A stretch of DNA of 37,352 bases from Microbispora sp. ZYX-F-249. GTDB taxonomy: Bacteria > Actinomycetota > Actinomycetes > Streptosporangiales > Streptosporangiaceae. Location: assembly GCF_039649665.1 (NCBI RefSeq), contig NZ_JBDJAW010000057.1, positions 1 to 37,352 of the forward strand. Reading direction: 5' to 3'. The notes under the pieces were generated by a model. The model was given only the letters and a program-made list of their open reading frames with translations, was not told the DNA's origin and did not search any database. Shown here one piece after another: positions 24,549 through 33,096 of this stretch. How positions within the stretch are numbered: position 1 is the first letter of the stretch; every line of letters begins with the position of its first letter. The position numbers and the translations under genes were made by a program.

Positions 24549-24557
24549 CCGGCTTAT

Positions 24558-24571
24558 CTTCGATTTCGAAG
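24558..24571. promoter_or_regulatory. Candidate ROK operator
   Basis: CTTCGA, 2 bases, TCGAAG is a perfect inverted repeat placed just after the expected transcription start and directly before the ribosome-binding site of the ATPase gene. The segment is AT-rich relative to its neighbours. Binding by the divergent ROK regulator is the simplest explanation. Confidence 0.6.
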
Positions 24572-24581
24572 GAAGTTGGCG

Positions 24582-25310
24582 ATGATTCGGGTACGAGGCC
24601 TCAACAAGTGGTTCGGTGAGCACCACGTGCTGCACGACGTCGATCTCGACGTGGCGCGCGGCGAGGTCGTGGTGGTGATCGGCCCCTCCGGGTCCGGCAA
24701 GTCGACGCTGTGCCGGTGCCTCAACCGGCTGGAGGCGGCGGACTCGGGCGAGATCCTCGTCGACGGCGTCCCCGTGCCCGAGGAGGGCCGCGCGCTGGCC
24801 CGGCTGCGGGCCGACGTGGGGATGGTCTTCCAGAACTTCAACCTCTTCCAGCACAAGACCGTGCTGGAGAACGTGATGCTCGCGCCGATGAAGGTGCGCG
24901 GCGTGAGCCGCGCCGAGGCCGAGCGGACCGCCCACGAGCTGCTGGCCCGGGTCGGCATCGCGGAGCAGGCCGGCAAGCAGCCCGCGCGGCTGTCGGGCGG
25001 CCAGCAGCAGCGTGCCGCCATCGCCCGCGCGCTCGCCATGCGGCCCAAGGCCATGCTCTTCGACGAGCCCACCTCGGCGCTCGACCCGGAGATGGTCGGC
25101 GAGGTCCTCGACGTGATGACGGGCCTGGCCGCCGACGGCATGACCATGGTCGTCGTCACCCACGAGATGGGGTTCGCGCGCCGCGCGGCCGACCGCGTGG
25201 TGTTCATGGACGGCGGCCGGATCGTCGAGACGGGAGAGCCGAACGCCTTCTTCGACTCGCCCCGCACCGATCGGGCCAGGGACTTCCTGGCCAAGGTACT
25301 CACGCACTGA
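24582..25310 (+). CDS. Polar amino acid ABC transporter, ATP-binding protein
   Basis: This is a 242-residue ATPase of the GlnQ/GluA group that powers the importer encoded by the next three genes. Walker A (GPSGSGKST, about 32-40), the Q-loop (MVFQNFNLF), the ABC signature (LSGGQQQR), Walker B (AMLFDEPTS) and the H-loop (VVTHEMG) are all present. AAGGAAG lies 6 bases before ATG 24582. The frame is open further upstream, but that part covers the promoter and operator. It is the first gene of a five- or six-gene operon and is divergent from the ROK regulator. Confidence 0.95.
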   Translation: MIRVRGLNKWFGEHHVLHDVDLDVARGEVVVVIGPSGSGKSTLCRCLNRLEAADSGEILVDGVPVPEEGRALARLRADVGMVFQNFNLFQHKTVLENVMLAPMKVRGVSRAEAERTAHELLARVGIAEQAGKQPARLSGGQQQRAAIARALAMRPKAMLFDEPTSALDPEMVGEVLDVMTGLAADGMTMVVVTHEMGFARRAADRVVFMDGGRIVETGEPNAFFDSPRTDRARDFLAKVLTH

Positions 25311-25332
25311 TCGCAAAGGATGGTGGACCCCG

Positions 25333-26262
25333 ATGGTGTCCATTAAGCGGGTGGCCGCTGTCGCCGCCGTGGCGATGGCCGGCCTGACGGCCTGTGCCGG
25401 GACGGACTCGGCGAGCTCCGCCGTGCCGGGCGCGGCCCCGAGCGAGGGCGGCGGGAGCGGCGTGCTCGCCGACGCGCCGGTCGCCGCCGCCGCGGACATC
25501 CTGCCCGGCTCGACGATGGAGAAGATCAAGCAGCGCGGCGAGCTGATCGTCGGCGGCTCGCTCGACGCGCCGCTGCTGTCCCAGCAGAATCCCGCGACCG
25601 GCGAGGTGGAGGGCTTCGACGCCGACCTCGGCAAGGCGCTGGCCAAGTACATCATCGGGCAGCCGAAGGTGAAGATCGTCAACTCGGCGTCCGAGACCCG
25701 CGAGGCGCTGCTGAGCAACGGCACCGTGGACGTGGTCTTCCAGACCTACACGATCACCCCGGAGCGGGCCGAGCAGGTCTCCTTCGCCGGGCCGTACTAC
25801 TCCTCCGGCCTGTCCATCGCGGTCAAGAAGGGCACGACGGGGATCTCCTCGCCGCAGGATCTGAACGGCAAGACCGTCATCGCCGGGGCCAACACCCCCG
25901 CGATCCCCGCGATCAAGAAGCTCGCGCCGCAGGCGAAGATCATCACGTTCGGCGGCGACCCCGAGTGCGTCCAGGCGCTCAAGCAGGACCGCGGGGTCGC
26001 CTACGTCCAGGACGAGACGCTGCTCGTCGCCGACGCCAAGAAGGACCCCGAGCTGCAGGTCGTGGGCAAGCCGTTCACCCAGGACCCGTACGGCATCGGA
26101 CTCAAGCACGGCGACGACCAGTTCAAGTCGTTCGTCAACGACTGGCTGAAGAAGATCCAGGCCAACGGGGTCTGGCAGGGCATCTGGAAGAACTCCCTCG
26201 GCACGGTCGTGCAGGGCGAGGCCCCCACGCCGCCCGAGATCGGGTCGGTGCCGGGTTCCTGA
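25333..26262 (+). CDS. Polar amino acid-binding lipoprotein (ABC importer)
   Basis: This is a 309-residue SBP_bac_3-type binding protein. A signal peptide ends in a lipobox with Cys21 (GLTAC), followed by an Ala/Gly/Ser-rich linker to about residue 55. The binding domain starts at about MEKIKQRGELIVGGSLDAP and includes the family stretches VEGFDADLGKALAKY and TYTITPERAEQVSFAGPYY. It captures a polar amino acid, probably an acidic or amide one judging from the GluB-like architecture and the asparaginase neighbour. The stop overlaps the next start by one base (TGATG). Confidence 0.93.
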   Translation: MVSIKRVAAVAAVAMAGLTACAGTDSASSAVPGAAPSEGGGSGVLADAPVAAAADILPGSTMEKIKQRGELIVGGSLDAPLLSQQNPATGEVEGFDADLGKALAKYIIGQPKVKIVNSASETREALLSNGTVDVVFQTYTITPERAEQVSFAGPYYSSGLSIAVKKGTTGISSPQDLNGKTVIAGANTPAIPAIKKLAPQAKIITFGGDPECVQALKQDRGVAYVQDETLLVADAKKDPELQVVGKPFTQDPYGIGLKHGDDQFKSFVNDWLKKIQANGVWQGIWKNSLGTVVQGEAPTPPEIGSVPGS

Positions 26263-26906
26263 TGTCGGCGCTGCTTGATCACCTGCCCGAGTTCTGGCAG
26301 GGGCTGGTCGTGACCCTCCAGATGACCGCGGCGTCGTTCGCCGGCGCCGCGGTCGTGGGGCTCGTGATCGTGGCGATGCGGGTCGGGCCGGTCCCGGTGC
26401 TGCGCACGGTCGCGACCGTCTACGTCGAGACCCTGCAGAACCTCCCGCTGCTCGTGCTGCTCGTGCTCGCGGTCTTCGGCCTGCCCGAGATCGGGCTCAA
26501 GGCCGGCCTGACCACCACCGCCGTCGTGGTGATCGCGCTGTACGAGGGCGCCTACATCGCCGAGGCACTCCGCTCGGGCGTCAACGCGATCTCCTCGGGC
26601 CAGGGCGAGGCCGCCCGGGCGCTGGGACTGACGTTCGGCCAGTCGCTGCGGCACGTCGTGCTGCCGCAGGCGCTGCGCACGGTCGTGCAGCCGATCGGCA
26701 ACATCTTCATCGCGCTCACGATGAACACCTCGCTCGCGGCGGCCGTGGGCGTGGTCGAGCTGACCGCCGCCGCCAACCGGGTGAACCTGCTGGAGGCGCA
26801 GCCCATCCCGATCTTCGTCGGGGCGGGCCTCGCGTACGCCGCGGTCGCCGCCTGCGCCGGGTTCGTGACCGGGCGGCTCGAACGGCGGCTGGCGGTGGCG
26901 CGGTGA
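26262..26906 (+). CDS. Polar amino acid ABC transporter, permease 1
   Basis: This 214-residue HisM/GluC-type permease has about five membrane helices and the EAA loop (GEAARALGLTFGQSLRHVVLPQALR). Start and stop overlap the neighbouring genes (TGATG at the start, GTGA at the end), showing tight coupling. It forms a heterodimeric channel with the next protein. The TLQNLPLLV stretch after the second helix is typical of the family. Confidence 0.93.
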   Translation: MSALLDHLPEFWQGLVVTLQMTAASFAGAAVVGLVIVAMRVGPVPVLRTVATVYVETLQNLPLLVLLVLAVFGLPEIGLKAGLTTTAVVVIALYEGAYIAEALRSGVNAISSGQGEAARALGLTFGQSLRHVVLPQALRTVVQPIGNIFIALTMNTSLAAAVGVVELTAAANRVNLLEAQPIPIFVGAGLAYAAVAACAGFVTGRLERRLAVAR

Positions 26907-27736
26907 GCAACCTGCTGTTCGACGAGCCCGGCCCGCGCGCCCGCCGCCGCATCCGCCTCGCCACCGTCGCGGGCGTGCTGGTGCTGCTCGCCCTGGTGGC
27001 CCTGGCCGTGCGCCAGTTCGCCGCGAACGGGCAGCTCGCCGCCGAGCGCTGGCAGCCGTACGCGACCTGGCCCATGTGGCGCTACCTGCTCGGCGGGCTG
27101 TGGTCCACCGCGCTGGCCGCCGTCGTGTCCGCCGCGATCGCGATGGCGGGCGGAATCGCCCTCGCGCTCGGACGGCTGTCGCGGCGCCGCGCCGTCCGCC
27201 TGCCCGCCGCCGCGTACGTCGAGGCCGTGCGGACGATTCCGGCGCTGCTGCTGGTCTACCTCGTGCTGTTCGCGCTGCCGAGGTACGGCCTGGACCTCCC
27301 GCTGTTCTGGAAGCTGGTGGCGCCGCTGGCCGTGTCGAACGCCGCGGCGTTCGCCGAGATCTTCCGGGCCGGGATCATGTCCGTGGAGCGGGGGCAGGGG
27401 GAGGCCGCCCTCGCACTCGGGCTCACCCACGGGCAGTCGATGCGGCTGGTCGTGCTGCCGCAGGCGGCCCGCCGGGTGCTGCCGTCGATCGTCAGCCAGT
27501 CGGTGGGCCTGCTGAAGGACACCTCTCTGGGCTTCGTGGTCAGCTACGCCGAGCTGCTCTACAGCGGCAAGGTCCTGGCCAACTACAACGGCCTGCTCAT
27601 CCAGACGTACATCGTCGTCGCGCTGGTCTACCTCGTGGTCAACGCGTCGCTGTCCGCGCTCGCCCGTTCCCTCGACCGCTCCGTCGCGGGCAGGGGCGGC
27701 CCGCGCAGAAGGAAGATCATCCGTGTCCCTCGCTGA
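26903..27736 (+). CDS. Polar amino acid ABC transporter, permease 2
   Basis: This 277-residue GluD-type permease has a longer cytoplasmic N-terminus than its partner, then about five helices with the EAA loop (GEAALALGLTHGQSMRLVVLPQAARR). GTG 26903 overlaps the preceding stop. Its last 14 bases overlap the asparaginase gene, so transport and hydrolysis are translated together. The basic tail (GGPRRRKIIRVPR) is cytoplasmic. Confidence 0.93.
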   Translation: MSNLLFDEPGPRARRRIRLATVAGVLVLLALVALAVRQFAANGQLAAERWQPYATWPMWRYLLGGLWSTALAAVVSAAIAMAGGIALALGRLSRRRAVRLPAAAYVEAVRTIPALLLVYLVLFALPRYGLDLPLFWKLVAPLAVSNAAAFAEIFRAGIMSVERGQGEAALALGLTHGQSMRLVVLPQAARRVLPSIVSQSVGLLKDTSLGFVVSYAELLYSGKVLANYNGLLIQTYIVVALVYLVVNASLSALARSLDRSVAGRGGPRRRKIIRVPR

Positions 27737-28673
27737 ATACGCCCCGCTCGCGGAGGTCGTGCGCTCCGGTTTCGTGGAGAGCGTCCACTTCGGCAGCGCG
27801 GTCGCGCTCTCGGCCGGCGGCGAGGTCGCCGTCGCACGCGGCCCGGTGCACGCGCCGGTGCTGCCCCGCTCGTCGGCCAAGCCGTTCCAGGCCCTCGCCT
27901 GCCTGCTCGCCGGGGCCCACCTGCAGGGCCCGGCGCTCGCGATCGCCGCGGGCAGCCACACGGGCGAGGACTTCCACGTGCGGCTCGTGGCCGAGATCCT
28001 CGGCGACGCCGGGCTCGGCTTCGGCGACCTGCGCTGCCCGCCCGACTGGCCGGAGGACGAGGCCGCCCGGCAGTCCCTGGTCAGGGCGGGCCTCGGCCCG
28101 TCGCGTGAGCGGATGAACTGTTCGGGCAAGCACGCCGCGATGCTCGCCGCCGCCGTCGCCGCGGGCGCGCCCACCGCCGGCTACCTCGACCCCGGCCACT
28201 TCGTGCAGGAACGGGTCAGGTCGGTGGTGGAGGATCTGTCGGGGGAGAAGGCCGCCCACGTCGCCGTCGACGGATGCGGCGCGCCGCTGTTCGGGATCTC
28301 GCTGACCGGCCTGGCCCGCGCCGTACGCGCCATGGCCGTGTCCGCGCCGGGGACGCCGCCGCGCGCGGTCGCCGACGCCATGCGGGCCCACCCCGAGTAC
28401 GTCGGCGGGACCGGCCACGTGAACACCCGGCTGATGCGGGCGCTGCCCGGCGCGGTGGTGAAGGGCGGCGCCGAGGGGGTGCTGGTCGTGGCGCTCGCCT
28501 CCGGGGAGGCGGCGGCCGTCAAGGCGATCGACGGCGGCCCCCGCGCGACGACCGCCGTCGCGCTCGCCGCGCTGCGGGCCGCGGGCGCGGACGTGTCGGC
28601 GGCGGCCGAGTTCACGACCGTTCCGGTGCTGGGCGGGGGAGTCCCGGTCGGCGAGATCAGCGCTGTTTTCTGA
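27723..28673 (+). CDS. Asparaginase II family amidohydrolase
   Basis: This 316-residue member of the asparaginase II family (PF06089 type) shows the motifs RSSAKPFQALACL, SHTGEDFHV, MNCSGKHAAML and VDGCGAPLF. Family members hydrolyse L-asparagine or related amides to aspartate and ammonia; they are unrelated to the classical bacterial type I/II asparaginases and have no signal peptide, so this acts in the cytoplasm. GTG 27723 has AAGGAAG 8 bases upstream, inside the end of the permease gene. The overlap implies that it processes what the importer brings in. The exact amide substrate is inferred, not shown. Confidence 0.88.
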   Translation: MSLAEYAPLAEVVRSGFVESVHFGSAVALSAGGEVAVARGPVHAPVLPRSSAKPFQALACLLAGAHLQGPALAIAAGSHTGEDFHVRLVAEILGDAGLGFGDLRCPPDWPEDEAARQSLVRAGLGPSRERMNCSGKHAAMLAAAVAAGAPTAGYLDPGHFVQERVRSVVEDLSGEKAAHVAVDGCGAPLFGISLTGLARAVRAMAVSAPGTPPRAVADAMRAHPEYVGGTGHVNTRLMRALPGAVVKGGAEGVLVVALASGEAAAVKAIDGGPRATTAVALAALRAAGADVSAAAEFTTVPVLGGGVPVGEISAVF

Positions 28674-28687
28674 GGGGCGACGTCCTG

Positions 28688-29446
28688 ATGGGGGAGAGTA
28701 TGAGCCTGACGTACGAGATCTGCATCGACAGCACGGCCGGGGCGCTGGCCGCCGAGCGCGCGGGCGCGCACCGCGTGGAGTTGTGCGCAGCGCTGTTCGA
28801 GGGCGGTCTGACGCCCACCCTCGGCACGGTCGAGGCCACGCTGGCGGCGGTCTCGTCGATCCGGGTCCACGTGATCATCCGGCCCCGCGGCGGCGACTTC
28901 GTCTACGACGAGCACGAGGTGGCGGCCATGGTCCGAGACGTGGCGGCGGTGCGCGACGCCGGGGCGCAGGGGGTCGTGATCGGGGCCCTCACCCCGGCGG
29001 GGGAGGTGGACACCGAGGTGTCCAAGCGCCTGATCGAGGCGGCCGGAGGTCTGTCGGTCACCTTCCACCGGGCCTTCGACATGACGGCCGACCCGTTCGC
29101 CGCGCTGGAGACGCTGGCGGGGCTGGGGATCGACCGGGTGCTCACCTCCGGCCAGGACAGCTCCGCCCTGGAGGGCGCGCCGCTGATCGCCGAACTGGTG
29201 GAGCGGGCCGGCGACCGGCTCGTCGTCATGCCCGGCGGCGGCATCACCCCGCGCAACGTGAGCCGGGTGGTGGAGGCGACCGGGGCACGGGAGATCCACT
29301 TCGCCGCCCTCGTGGACGAGCCCAGCCCTGCCGTCCACCGCAACCCGTACCCCTTCATGGGCGGCGAGCTGCGCCAGCCCGAGTACGTCCGCAGGGTCAC
29401 CTCCCCGGCCCTGGTCGCGGAGGTGATCACCGCCGCCCGCGGCTGA
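28688..29446 (+). CDS. cutC: CutC family protein
   Basis: This 252-residue TIM-barrel protein has the CutC signatures YEICIDSTAGALAAERAGAHRVELC near the start, VHVIIRPRGGDFVY, ITFHRAFDM-like VTFHRAFDM, RVLTSGQ and PGGGI. The family was first tied to copper tolerance, but the biochemical role is unsettled, and in many genomes it sits in sugar or aminosugar operons. Here it lies 14 bases after an asparaginase under probable ROK control, favouring a metabolic role. The start is 28688 with GAGGGG 10 bases upstream; ATG 28700 (MSLTYEIC) is an alternative with an unusually short spacing. Confidence 0.9.
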   Translation: MGESMSLTYEICIDSTAGALAAERAGAHRVELCAALFEGGLTPTLGTVEATLAAVSSIRVHVIIRPRGGDFVYDEHEVAAMVRDVAAVRDAGAQGVVIGALTPAGEVDTEVSKRLIEAAGGLSVTFHRAFDMTADPFAALETLAGLGIDRVLTSGQDSSALEGAPLIAELVERAGDRLVVMPGGGITPRNVSRVVEATGAREIHFAALVDEPSPAVHRNPYPFMGGELRQPEYVRRVTSPALVAEVITAARG

Positions 29447-29511
29447 AGCCGGGCCGCGGCGCGGTGACCCGCGGGCAGGAGGGGTAGACCCGTGGGCGGG
29501 GGGTGAGGCCG

Positions 29512-30222
29512 ATGGCCACACCGGAGCGGAGCCGGCCCCATCCGGGGCCCGAGGAGGGCGTGCGGCACGGCCGGTTGTCCGCCCGCCCGGTGGCCGTCGC
29601 ACGGGGGGCGTCCCCGCCCGAGCCGGGGGTGCACCGCCTGGACGGGCGCGCCCTGTTCGCCGTGCCGCCCGCCCCGGCGTCCGGGCCGTCCCCGCTCGCC
29701 GTCGTGCTGCACGGCGCGGGCGGCACCGCGGAGCAGGCGCTGGAGTGGCTGCTTCCCCAGGCCGGGGATCTCGGCGTGCTGCTGCTCGCGCCGCAGGCCG
29801 TCTCCGCCACCTGGGACGTCATCGTCGGCGGGTACGGCGCGGACGTCTCCAGGATCGACGCCGCGCTGGAGGAGGCGTTTTCCCGTGTGGCCGTCGACGT
29901 CCGCGCGGTGGCCGTGGCCGGTTTCTCCGACGGCGCCTCCTACGCGCTGTCACTGGGGCTGGCCAACGGCGACCTGTTCCAGACCGTGCTCGCGTTCTCC
30001 CCGGGGTTCATGGCGCCGATGATCCGGCACGGCCGTCCCCGGATCTTCGTCTCGCACGGCGCCTCCGACCGGGTGCTGCCGATCGACCGGTGCAGCAGGC
30101 GGCTCGTCCCCGAGCTGAGGGAGAGCGGCTACGAGGTGACGTACGAGGAGTTCCGCGGCGGGCACCAGGTGCCGCCGCAGACGGCCGCCGCGGCCGTCCG
30201 CTGGTGGATCTCGCAGGCCTGA
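29512..30222 (+). CDS. Alpha/beta-hydrolase, phospholipase/carboxylesterase type
   Basis: This is a 236-residue hydrolase. A variable, probably disordered N-terminus (about 1-45) precedes the fold. The oxyanion stretch VVLHGAGG, the nucleophile elbow GFSDGAS, the Asp in HGASDRVLP and the His in GGHQVPP form a complete catalytic triad. It resembles small esterases and poly(3-hydroxybutyrate)-depolymerase-like enzymes. No signal peptide is visible, so it is probably cytoplasmic. Start choice is uncertain: ATG 29512 sits 3 bases after GGTGAGG, and GTG 29503 is in frame. It is 65 bases downstream of cutC and may belong to the same operon; the substrate is unknown. Confidence 0.82.
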   Translation: MATPERSRPHPGPEEGVRHGRLSARPVAVARGASPPEPGVHRLDGRALFAVPPAPASGPSPLAVVLHGAGGTAEQALEWLLPQAGDLGVLLLAPQAVSATWDVIVGGYGADVSRIDAALEEAFSRVAVDVRAVAVAGFSDGASYALSLGLANGDLFQTVLAFSPGFMAPMIRHGRPRIFVSHGASDRVLPIDRCSRRLVPELRESGYEVTYEEFRGGHQVPPQTAAAAVRWWISQA

Positions 30223-30260
30223 TTCCATGGTTCTTCGCCTGGGTCACAGCACCGGCGACG

Positions 30261-32483
30261 TCAGCCCGGGGCAGCGGTCCGCTTGAACGGCCACCAGTTT
30301 CGCTCGCCGAGCATCACCGCGAGCGCGGGGACGAGCAGGGCCCGGACGAGGAAGGTGTCGGCGAGCAGGCCCAGGGTGACCACGAAGCCGATCTGGAACA
30401 GCGCCTCCATCGGAAGCACCATCAAAGTCGCGAAGGTGGCGGCGAGCACGAGGCCGGCGGAGGTGATCACGCCGCCGGTTCGCTCAAGGGCCTCCGTCAC
30501 CGCACGGCGGGTCTCGTGCTGTCGACGCCGCTCGCTGATCCGGCTGAGGAGAAACACGTTGTAGTCGACGCCCAGAGCGACGAGGAAGATGAACGCGTAT
30601 ATCGGCAGATTCGGGTCTGAGGCCGGCTGGCCCAGGACGTGGGTGAAGATGAGGGAACCGACGCCGAGGGCGAAGCCGAAGGAGAGGATCACGGTCGCGA
30701 TCACGTAGAGCGGCATCACCACCGCGCGCAGGAGCGCAGCGAGGACGACGAGGATCAGGGCAAGGCTGACCGGGACGATGAGCCTGGTGTCACGGCCGAG
30801 TGCCTGGCGGGCATCGTAGTTCTCGGCCACGGTCCCGCCGATCAGGACGGTATGGCCGTCGGCCGCGCGCTCAGCGACCTCGCGCAGCACTGGGACGGCG
30901 TCGGTGGACTGCTCGGAGAACGGATCCATCCGCAGGTCCGCATCGAAGATGAGCAAGTCGTTCGCGGACCTTCGCCGGCCTTGCTCCTCCGCACCCGGGG
31001 AGTCGCCGTCCGCCCCGGCCGACCTCGCCACCGCGTGCATGCCCGCGACCGGTGTGCGCGTGCCTTCGGTGAGAGCGCTCTGGACCTTCCCGCCCACCTC
31101 CTCGGCTACGACGATGCGAAGCGGCGCCGCCCGGCCGGGGATGAAGTGGTCGCGGATCACCTGCTGGCCGCGGACCGAGTCCGGCGCCTCTCGGAAGGAC
31201 TCGGAGAAGTCGAGCGCCGGACGCGCGCCGATGCCGGCCAGCGCGCCCGCGGCGAGGACGGCGGTGACCGCCGCGGCGATCACTCCCGGGCGTGCGTGAA
31301 CGAGGCCCGCGACGCGCCCCCAAAACGTGACCGCGGGTGCGGACTCGGGCTCGAGACGCGGAATCGCGGGCCAGAACGCCCGTCGGCCGAGGGCGGTGAG
31401 CACCGCGGGCTGGAGCGTCAGGCTGGCACAGACCATGATCGCGACACCGAGGGCGAGGATCGGGCCCATTTCGCGCGTGGCGTTGAAGTCGGCAAGGGCG
31501 AGGACCATCATCGCGCCGACGACGATCGCTCCGGCGGAGACGATCGCTGGGGCGGTGCGCCGGGCGGCGGCGACCATCGCCTCCTCGACGTCCCGCGCGC
31601 GGCGCAGCTCGTCGCGAAACCGCGCCACGATCAGCAGACAGTAGTCGGTGCCCGCACCGAACATCAGCACGACCAGGATCGAGGTCGTCTGGCCGCTGAC
31701 CGCGGTGAGGCCGGCGGCGACAAGGCCGTAGGCCAGTCCGGCGGTGACGAGATAGGCGAGGGCGACGACGGCCAGCGGTACCAGGGCGACCAGCGGCGAG
31801 CGGTAGGTCACGAGCAGCAGGAGCAGCAGCACGGCGATCGTCACCGCCAGAAGGGTCCCGTTGATCCCTTCGAACGCGGCTTGCCGATCGGCCTCGAAGC
31901 CGGCACGGCCGGTCACGAAGGCCCTCAAGCCGCTCGCGTCGCCGGCGGCCGACGGGACCACCTCGCGGATCGCCGCGACCGCCTGCTCGATGTCGGGCGT
32001 CGAGTCGTCGGTCATCAGGACCGTGCTCAAGATGACGGTGTCGTCGGGTGAGGTGAGTAGCGAAGCCCCCGGGCTCATGTCGAGCGGATCGGTCTCGCCG
32101 CACGCGCGTTGGTACGGGGTGGCGACCATCGTCAAGTTCGGGATCGCGCCGGACCGGCACAGCGCGAGGGCGTCGGCGTCGGCGCGCCGTCCGTCGTCCG
32201 CGGTGATCCCACTCTCGCGGAAGTAGGCGATCACCGCCGCCGTCTCGCTGCCGCGCCGGAACCGCTCGTCGACGATCCGCTTGACCGCCGCCGACTCCGA
32301 TCCCCGGACGAGGAAGGTCTCGCTCTCGTCGGCGGCCCGCTCGCTGAGTTCGGCGTGCAGCGGCACCGCGAGCATCGCGAGCGCAAGCCACACCGCGATC
32401 ACGACCCACCGTGACCGCCGACCGGCGGCGATCGCGGAAGCCCTGGTGAGAGGTCCCATCGGGCCGCCGGCCTTAGAGCCCAC
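30261..32483 (-). CDS. MMPL-family RND transporter
   Basis: This 740-residue membrane protein has the MMPL layout: one N-terminal helix, a first extracytoplasmic domain (about 50-195), a block of helices with the GTDY motif (FGAGTDYCLLIVARFRDE), a second extracytoplasmic domain (about 415-555), and a second helix block (LGVDYNVFLLSRISERR). Such proteins export lipids or hydrophobic compounds using the proton gradient. GTG 32483 is favoured by GAAGGGG 6 bases upstream; ATG 32459 is possible. The start overlaps the end of the small lipoprotein gene, so the two are co-translated. Length is in the normal range; the cargo is unknown. Confidence 0.9.
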   Translation of the reverse strand: MGSKAGGPMGPLTRASAIAAGRRSRWVVIAVWLALAMLAVPLHAELSERAADESETFLVRGSESAAVKRIVDERFRRGSETAAVIAYFRESGITADDGRRADADALALCRSGAIPNLTMVATPYQRACGETDPLDMSPGASLLTSPDDTVILSTVLMTDDSTPDIEQAVAAIREVVPSAAGDASGLRAFVTGRAGFEADRQAAFEGINGTLLAVTIAVLLLLLLVTYRSPLVALVPLAVVALAYLVTAGLAYGLVAAGLTAVSGQTTSILVVLMFGAGTDYCLLIVARFRDELRRARDVEEAMVAAARRTAPAIVSAGAIVVGAMMVLALADFNATREMGPILALGVAIMVCASLTLQPAVLTALGRRAFWPAIPRLEPESAPAVTFWGRVAGLVHARPGVIAAAVTAVLAAGALAGIGARPALDFSESFREAPDSVRGQQVIRDHFIPGRAAPLRIVVAEEVGGKVQSALTEGTRTPVAGMHAVARSAGADGDSPGAEEQGRRRSANDLLIFDADLRMDPFSEQSTDAVPVLREVAERAADGHTVLIGGTVAENYDARQALGRDTRLIVPVSLALILVVLAALLRAVVMPLYVIATVILSFGFALGVGSLIFTHVLGQPASDPNLPIYAFIFLVALGVDYNVFLLSRISERRRQHETRRAVTEALERTGGVITSAGLVLAATFATLMVLPMEALFQIGFVVTLGLLADTFLVRALLVPALAVMLGERNWWPFKRTAAPG

Positions 32484-32877
32484 CACCGACCCCTTCTATG
32501 TGGCTGACGACGCCCTGCGCGGTGTAGACGTAGATCCTCGCCGGGTCGATCTCTATCGGCACGGGCCGGCTCTTGCCGTCCTCGCGAGAAACGACGATTT
32601 CGCAGCTGTGACGGGCCGCCTTCGCACGCGCCTCGGCGAGTTCCAAGCCGAGCAGCTCCGCCGTATCGAAGGCGTTCTCCGCGGGTCTGTACTGGTTGAC
32701 GCCCCCGTTCTGCCCGCTCTGCACCATCGGGCATCGAAGCGCGGTCAGGTCGCGCCCCCGCGACTTCGACTCCCCGCCATCGTCGCTACATCCCGTCAGA
32801 GCCGATGCTCCGAGGGCGATCGAAACTGTGGCCGCAGCGACGCTGAGAAGCCGCCGGTGAACCGTCTGCCCGCTCAT
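32473..32877 (-). CDS. Small lipoprotein, I78-inhibitor-like
   Basis: This is a 134-residue secreted protein with a signal peptide and lipobox (ASALTGC, Cys30), then a charged linker. The C-terminal 60 residues (LLGLELAEARAKAARHSCEIVVSRED, then IDPARIYVYTAQGVVSHIEG) resemble the I78/potato-inhibitor-I fold: an amphipathic helix, two strands with an intervening loop, and a terminal RIxV...GVV stretch. That resemblance was judged by eye and is tentative. Its role could be protease inhibition or helping the adjacent MMPL exporter. ATG 32877 is chosen for the signal peptide, although it has no good ribosome-binding site. It is divergent from the large secreted protein gene. Confidence 0.75.
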   Translation of the reverse strand: MSGQTVHRRLLSVAAATVSIALGASALTGCSDDGGESKSRGRDLTALRCPMVQSGQNGGVNQYRPAENAFDTAELLGLELAEARAKAARHSCEIVVSREDGKSRPVPIEIDPARIYVYTAQGVVSHIEGVGGGL

Positions 32878-32987
32878 AGCGGGGACGCTAACCGACGAAA
32901 CCGTCTCGTTCAAGAGAACTAACGCCTCTGCCAAACAAAACGACACCGCCTTAGGAGTCGACTTTTTCATTTGCGTGGAGAAAGTCC

Positions 32988-33022
32988 TTGACACATGGAC
33001 AAAAGGCGCAGACGCTACGTCT
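32988..33022 (+). promoter_or_regulatory. Promoter region of the large secreted protein, with small inverted repeat
   Basis: TTGACA (32988-32993) is a perfect -35 box. The expected -10 area holds an inverted repeat, AGACG-CTA-CGTCT (33010-33022), rather than a good TAnnnT box. The repeat may be an operator that also weakens the promoter. The 219-base region is AT-richer than its surroundings and is shared with the divergent lipoprotein gene. Confidence 0.5.
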
Positions 33023-33096
33023 AACCTCAGGCGTCGAACCACATCGCTCCGGCCGCGGGGCTGGTCGCCGCCGCATTGGGAGAGGAAGTGAGTGGT

